Below are positions 58,702 through 64,000 of a stretch of 64,000 bases of DNA, in pieces. Source of the stretch: Scedosporium boydii (Eukaryota; Ascomycota; Sordariomycetes; Microascales; Microascaceae); assembly GCA_002221725.1 (NCBI GenBank), contig NJFT01000166.1, forward strand, positions 1 through 64,000. The letters are read 5' to 3'. How positions within the stretch are numbered: position 1 is the stretch's first letter; every line of letters starts with the position of its first letter. The position numbers and the translations under genes are program-made. Under the pieces are notes generated by a model. The model was not told the origin of the DNA and did no database searches. It saw only the letters and a list, made by a program, of their open reading frames with translations.

Positions 58702-60233
58702 CTAGCTCTGGTCCCTCGCCTTCACCCACGTGGCTTCTCGCCCTTCAAAGCTTTGGATAGTCCGTTCGCTCATCTGGATAGCTAGCCCAACTTCCACCCT
58801 TGCCTTGTCAGCGCCTTCAGGCAGATGAGCAGCCCACTCTCGAAGATCCTTCAGCTCTCGCCGCGAGCTCTCTGCGCCTTCGGCCGCTCGTCGTATTTCC
58901 CCCTCGAAGTCTATGGGGGCGAACAGCGAGAGTCCAATAGGAGACGTGATAGTTTTACCAGGGCAGAGGCGTTCGGCGTCGGCCTTCGCCGCTTCGTATG
59001 CTCTCTGATAAACGGCTGCCTGCTTCTCTGCATACGCGAGGCCGAATTCGGCTTCCCGCAAAGGAGCACTCCCCGGTTCGTGCTTCAGCCGGGCCTGACT
59101 GAGGTCTTTCCGAGCCTCCTCTACGAATGCCTTCTTCTGACCGACCTGGATCCGCAGACGCCTTTCCTCCCAGAGGGGCAATTCCTCGGGGATCAAAAAT
59201 TTTCCCCCGGGACACAGTCTCTCTGCTTCTTGCTCTGCCCTACGGACGCTGTCCTTTTTGTAGGCTGCGGCTTTTTCAGCGTGCAACAGTGTCCAGCGAG
59301 CCAGCCACTCCTCGTTGACTGTTTTCGCAGCCGCCACCTGCTCCCGCATGCGGATGACCTGGTTCTCGTCCCCCGAACTTTGGGCCTGGAGCACCTTACG
59401 CAAAGGCTCCTCGGCGCGCCACTTTAATTCGTGAACAGCCTCGGCGCGAGCGTGATCGACCTCGAAGGCATCGCCGTCAAAATTGTCCGAGGGCCAGCCG
59501 TGCTTGATGTAAAGAGGTCTGACGACGTCTTCCGACCATTCCGATAATGAGTTATCACCACCTCCTGGCGTCTCCTTTAAAGTTTTGTACCACCGGACGA
59601 TGTCGCGCAGGACGTCGCCGGCGGGTCGACTGTCGGTCTCATCGTACACCCTTTCCCTGTTAGCCTCGTCCTCATCATCGACTGGGTCATCGTCTCCATC
59701 ACCCTTGTCTCCATCAGTACCTTGTCCGTCATCACCCAGGGCCTCCGCCTCCTCATAAATTGCCTCACTCGAGAACGCGTGATCGAAGCTCGACCAACTC
59801 TCTAAGTCGATAATCCAGACACGATGTTTCCTCGCGCTGTAAATAATGACGCTCCGATGACTACCCAACAGCGAAAGGGGGTCATCCACGGTTTCATCAG
59901 CTCCAGCCCCTCGTCTTCCTCGCTGTCAAAGGGATTGCGGCCCTGAACCACGTCATCTTCCTTGCGGAAATCCGCAAAGTAGCTGCCTTGGAAAAAGTCC
60001 ACCGGCTCGACGCCCGCATTGTCGACGTAGGGGAGAATGCTGTAGAGGTAGATGATGGCAGGATCCAAAGACAGGGATTTGTAAAGGGGCATGAGGTGAG
60101 AGATGTCGTGTGGACCCTCCTGGATCCATTTTGCTTCAAGGTAACGCATACGAACGAGGGTACGATAAATCTTCAACATGAGATCAGCGACCTCTTGCAA
60201 TTGGGACTTTTGGATGGGAGTAAGATCTGCCAT
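58702..60233 (-). CDS. Uncharacterised fungal protein with coiled-coil repeats; interrupted by one apparent 1-base deletion
   Basis: Two overlapping minus-strand frames make one protein of about 510 residues. The first (60233 to ~59880) runs from MADLTPIQKSQLQEVADLML through YLYSILPYVDNAGVEPVDFF to MKPWMTP; the second (to 58702) continues LSLLGSHRSVIIYSARKH. They join if the G-run at 59877-59881 (five bases) once had six. An acidic Asp-rich stretch, then SRPAGDVLRDIVRWYKTL and PLYIKHGWPSDNFDGDAF follow. The C-terminal half is a long Ala/Glu/Arg-rich helix with two related units, each ending A-x-x-AERLCPG. I recall this as a multicopy family in filamentous ascomycetes with no known function. 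No membrane segment. Whether the frame break is real or a homopolymer sequencing error cannot be told here. Confidence 0.7.
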
Positions 60234-60679
60234 GTTTGTGTAGCCTATTATATTAGAGATATTTTTTTTCTTTAGGGAGGCGGGAATTGACGGGCAAGAA
60301 GATGGAACTGGGAATGTTTGTGGTCAAGTCCTGGTTTGTTGGAGAGTAAATCGGTCCCTTTTAGCATGGTTTCAGGTCACACAAGAGCCAACCAATTTCG
60401 GTTAGATTTAAATTTAACAGGCATCCACTTGCTGCCTACAGCGCAGACATTTCAGATCCACCACTGATGATGCATTACCAGATACATGGCGCGAGATAGA
60501 AAGTTGGGTGCAGGCTGATATCAATATACTAAAATCTTTACCATCTAAAAAATTCTGAAATAAAAGTGTGGTGGATAGTTCGTTCAGTGTAGTAGATAGC
60601 CATGCCCTTTTATATAGTTTTTTTAGTATTAGTAATAATCGTAGTTCTTTATAAGACATATACTGTAAATTAATAATAT
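60234..60679. other. AT-rich intergenic region
   Basis: The part from about 60500 to 60680 is strongly AT-rich and may be a repeat relic degraded by RIP-like mutation or a 3' flank. No gene is supported. Confidence 0.4.
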
Positions 60680-62663
60680 TTATAGGTACCGAGCATATAA
60701 AAACTTCATCAGCAACGGCCGAACCTGAAGCTCTCCTATAACACGCTCCTTGATAATCAACTTTAGAATCTTGCGGTCTCCCCAGTCGTTCATCTTAAGC
60801 CAACCCAGATCCAGCACCCGGCACATGGCGAAGTCGTTTTCGATCATTTTGTCCACACACTCTGGGGTGGGCCCAAAGATCAGAGCGAGGCACTCTCTGA
60901 ACACAGTACGGTCGTGCCGGCCGGAGCTCTGGGAGCTGTCGTACTTGTCAGCTATCAGCGACGTAATATACCCTACAATGCAGACCCAAATCATAACGGG
61001 TTTCAGTGCGGAGAAAGAGGGGAGACCGTCTTCCTGATTGCCGCTGTCAAGAAGCATTCCAAACATGATACGTGACTGCAGCTGCTTAAGAATGGCGTCG
61101 ACCTGGTACCGCAGCAAGCTGAGGAGGATGGCATAAGCATTCAGCGAGCGAGGGTCGTCCGGTACGAGCTCTTCGATGTAAAGCGTGGCGGCGAGGCGTA
61201 CGGCGGGCTCGAGAAGGTTCTTGGACGGTGTTGGACGTAGGTCCGGTGTCGGCAAGTACTTGATGCTCGGGGCCGTTGTTGGCACTCCGGCGTTGTAAGC
61301 TTGCAGGCGTGCCGGCTCGTCGATGGCGACGGGGGGGTTGCCGAGCGTCGAGGTGCTATCGTCGCGCAATGGTCCAGGGTACTTAATAATCTTGTACTCG
61401 ACCCAGAACCACTCTTCGATAAACGCGTCCGGATCGAACTTCATAGAATGGGTCGAGTCATCCCGCGCTATCGTTACGATGTTCGCAAACTTGGCCAGGG
61501 AGGCTATAGCGTCGGTTATGACGGGATTGATAGCGCAAGGGTTGAGGACGGAAGTGGCTTTGTCGGCGATGTCGGCGCGGACTTCAGGAGCGAGTTTATT
61601 GGAGATGAGATCGTAGAAGCGGGGATAGTCGAGGTACGGGGGGGCGCCGATAATGGCCGCCCCTTTAACGTCCCCTCTAAAGTGCGGCGTCAGTCGTCCA
61701 CGTCATCAGGAAGATTTCGGTTCCAACCAACTAACCTGCGGACCTTGTTGAGGCAGTAACCAAAGCTTTTCTGAAGGCCGTTGCATAACTCGATCATCCG
61801 CCGCAAACCCTTCATATGAATATGCCAATGGTCATGTTTCCCGATAATAGACTGTCGACAATCAGCATTGTGTACCTGCCAATACATCGTCTGGAGCCTA
61901 CCTACAGCCAGGGTAGCCATAGCTACAACTCCAATACAGTAGGCTCGATCCGATAGAACCTGTCTTGCAGCTTTTCGTTCACCATGTTACACACCTTGCC
62001 GATGTAGAACGCCATTTCTGTCGAGTTCTTCCTGCCCCTCACAACAGACTCCAACAGGGAACCAGCCATGGCGACGCAATGCATAGTAACGAGGTTGCTA
62101 TGTGCTCTCTCGAAGAAAGACGGTGTCCGAATGGGGTTGAAGAGGAGTATATCCCCGAGAGGGTACATTTTGGGAGCAACGAGGGAAAAGTAGGCGTGCA
62201 CCATTTCTCCGTTCGTTTCGGCAATTTCGAAGCCAAAGTCGTTGTAGCCGGCGTGTGTCTTCCACGGCTTCGGCCTCCAATTGCCAATGGGTGGCGACCT
62301 TGCCGAGTCCTTGGCAAGGACAAGAGCGAGGTCGTCGCTCGAGTCGTTGCTCGAGAGATTAGTGGCTTTGTGTCGCACTATTAACTTCTTTCCCACTGGT
62401 ACGGAATTCTTGCCCTTGCGCGCACCCGAAGATTTTCTAACCTGCTTCGAATGCGCCACGAACCCGAACCTTGCCTCTGAGGACTTGGAAAGGTCGACCA
62501 GGGTGGAGCCATCCGGTCTCTGCGTGGGATTTTCCGGCTGGGGAGTCGTCGCGGCAAAAGTGTTGACGAAGCGAGTTCCTCGGTGCTTAACTTTAGCCAC
62601 CTGCAGTCCTCGCCGAGTCGATACCAGAGCTCCGTTCTGAACTGTGGCCCTGAAGTGGTCCAT
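60680..62663 (-). CDS. Fungal transcription-factor-domain protein without zinc cluster; one apparent 1-base deletion
   Basis: Minus-strand exon 62663-61736 and exon 61676-60680 (intron gttagt...ttag) encode about 640 residues. A basic, Lys-rich N-terminus (RKSSGARKGKNSVPVGKK) has no Cys cluster. A helical domain follows with YFSLVAPKMYPLGDILLFNP, LVTMHCVAMAGSLLESVV, then ATLAVGRLQTMYW, GKHDHWHIHMKGLRRMIEL and FIEEWFWVEYKIIKYPG, as in fungal-specific transcription-factor (DUF3468-like) domains. The frame breaks at about 61928: EPTVLE must lead to VVAMATLAVGR, which needs one more base in GAGTTGTAGCT; as read, a TAG follows. It may be a pseudogene or a sequencing slip. Zn-cluster-less members exist widely in Pezizomycotina; their roles are mostly unknown. 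Confidence 0.7.
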
Positions 62664-64000
62664 GTCAGTGAATCTGGTGGCTGGATTATATCACATAAGT
62701 GGCTCAACTTCTGTAGGGAGAGTCCGGAAGAAGGATGAGGACTCGCAAACAGGAAATAATGCTGTTTTAAGGTGTTCCTACTCCTCGAGTCGGGGCGTAG
62801 TCCACGGATCTTTGACGAATAAGGCTGAAGCCGGTTAGTAAATGGGGACGGGTTACAATTATGCTTAAAATGGAAACATTACTCAAAGAGGGCAAATCGC
62901 CGATGGAGAAACGAGGTGTGTGTGGTCCAGAGGTCGGATAATTGGTATCACGGGCTCTCTCGGTGGAGCAATGCAGTTGAAGTAAGACGGGCATGCCTGT
63001 GCGGTTCCACGCTGGGATGCTGAGCTAGGTTGCATTTCGTAAAACACTAAATCCAACGTAAGCCGTAATCCAGCAAGGTTCGTTGTCCAAATGTTACTAC
63101 TCCCTTTGCTTCGTAATGGTACTCCAATAAAGAGAATTGCTGCAGCTGGGGACGAGGAAGTCTAAGACTCGCGGTCTTGTCTCACTCAACTTTGGTGGAG
63201 ATAACTGTCCGAGTGCCAAACTACCTCGTTGAGAAATAATCCCATTTAGGGAATAGAGATGTTGTTGTGAATATTGTAGTGAGGAAGTCCAAGACCGTGG
63301 GAAAGTTGATATAAATAGCGAGGAAGTTCTTTTGGTATTGAGAGACAAAAAGTGCGCGAGATTTGGGTTAGCGTGAGGGGCCGCTTTCATCAGTCTTGCT
63401 CAGCTTTGCTTTTCTGCTCACCCCTCTGGCTGAGCAGACACCCTGCCTCTGTTGTTCCGAAATTTGGGCCCAGCACCTCTTAACTATCCCTTGTTAATTT
63501 CTGCTTGTTATGAGCCTCCTTTTGGGACGGGGGGACTAAATACTCCGTACTGGCTCGGGTGATAAGACTCCCAAACCTTGGCCCACCAGGAAACTCTCGA
63601 CGAAACATGTCAGATTTACGCTGAAATTGGCAGCTATCAGCCGCAGTCTCCACACGAAGTGGGACCGCAGAGACGAACATTTAAGGGCCCAGAAAGGGGT
63701 ATAAAAGACCTAGAGAGGTTCCGTGGTCCACGTTAAGAACTGTAGCATCAACTACTGGTGGGACTAAGGCGGGAATTTGCTGTTAGTGCGGCAGCAAAAT
63801 GTCTGTGCAAACCTTAACGGTGGCCTGTGCGACCACGTGGCCCGCGCGTACGTGAATCACGTTATTGAAAAGAGTTTTGTCACGTGCTTTGGGGCCCTCG
63901 AACAAAGGCGGCAAGCGACAGACCATAACATGCACCGCCCGAATTCCTCCGCGAATGATCGTGGAGGTCTCTGTTGAATCACTCAAAGCCGACACGCACA
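62664..64000. other. Right edge of window, no supported gene
   Basis: Holds the promoter of the minus-strand factor. Loosely similar strings (gaggaagtctaagactcgcgg at about 63155 and gaggaagtccaagaccgtggg at about 63283) suggest a diverged short repeat. tataaaa at about 63700 could be a promoter for a g. Confidence 0.4.

Noticed and set aside
1..64000. CRISPR arrays, integrases, IS elements or bacterial operons
   Set aside because: None was seen; gene structure is that of a filamentous fungus throughout.

Overview
This window is nuclear DNA from a filamentous ascomycete (Pezizomycotina; a Sordariomycete is likely but not proven). The evidence is: many short introns of about 45-120 bp with GTRNGT donors and YAG acceptors, two HET-domain (heterokaryon incompatibility) genes, an HsbA-family protein, a DUF3669 protein, an RTA1 protein, Zn2Cys6 and C2H2 regulators, several fungal MFS families, and the fungal lysine-pathway enzyme homoaconitase. 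No bacterial operon, phage or CRISPR structure was seen.

Layout. 0.5-7.1 kb: an HsbA-like gene, then a large, mostly disordered membrane-anchored protein. 7.6-10.5 kb: a C2H2 regulator with an unresolved 5' end, a long imperfect hairpin, a small unknown gene and a tRNA-like (SINE-like) relic. 11.2-24.6 kb: a HET gene; a Zn2Cys6 regulator, DHA1 transporter and cytochrome P450 lying together; an F-box-like Cys-rich protein; and a DUF3669 kinase-like protein. 25-34.2 kb: an amidase convergent with homoaconitase (LYS4), then a DHA2 transporter. 35.7-39.5 kb: a pyruvate carboxylase pseudogene, followed by tRNA-Ala(AGC). 40-45.8 kb: two divergent paralogous seven-TM proteins and a ferric reductase. 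47.5-52.9 kb: an MCT-type transporter, an HNH-domain protein and a single-pass surface protein. 54-58.4 kb: a second HET gene and an RTA1 protein. 58.7-62.7 kb: two genes each interrupted by one apparent single-base deletion.

How genes may work together. The regulator, transporter and P450 (14.6-20.7 kb) look like a small tailoring and export set, but no backbone synthase is present. The ferric reductase sits beside a duplicated seven-TM family, so a membrane link is possible but unproven. The HET genes belong to the fungal non-self recognition repertoire. Homoaconitase is a housekeeping lysine enzyme.

Quality caution. Single-base frame breaks occur in the pyruvate carboxylase relic, at 59.88 kb and at 61.93 kb, with a further frame conflict near 52.6 kb. 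Some may be sequencing or assembly errors. The carboxylase also carries a nonsense codon and a large internal deletion, so it looks truly broken. All exon coordinates were worked out by hand from splice signals and protein-family expectations.
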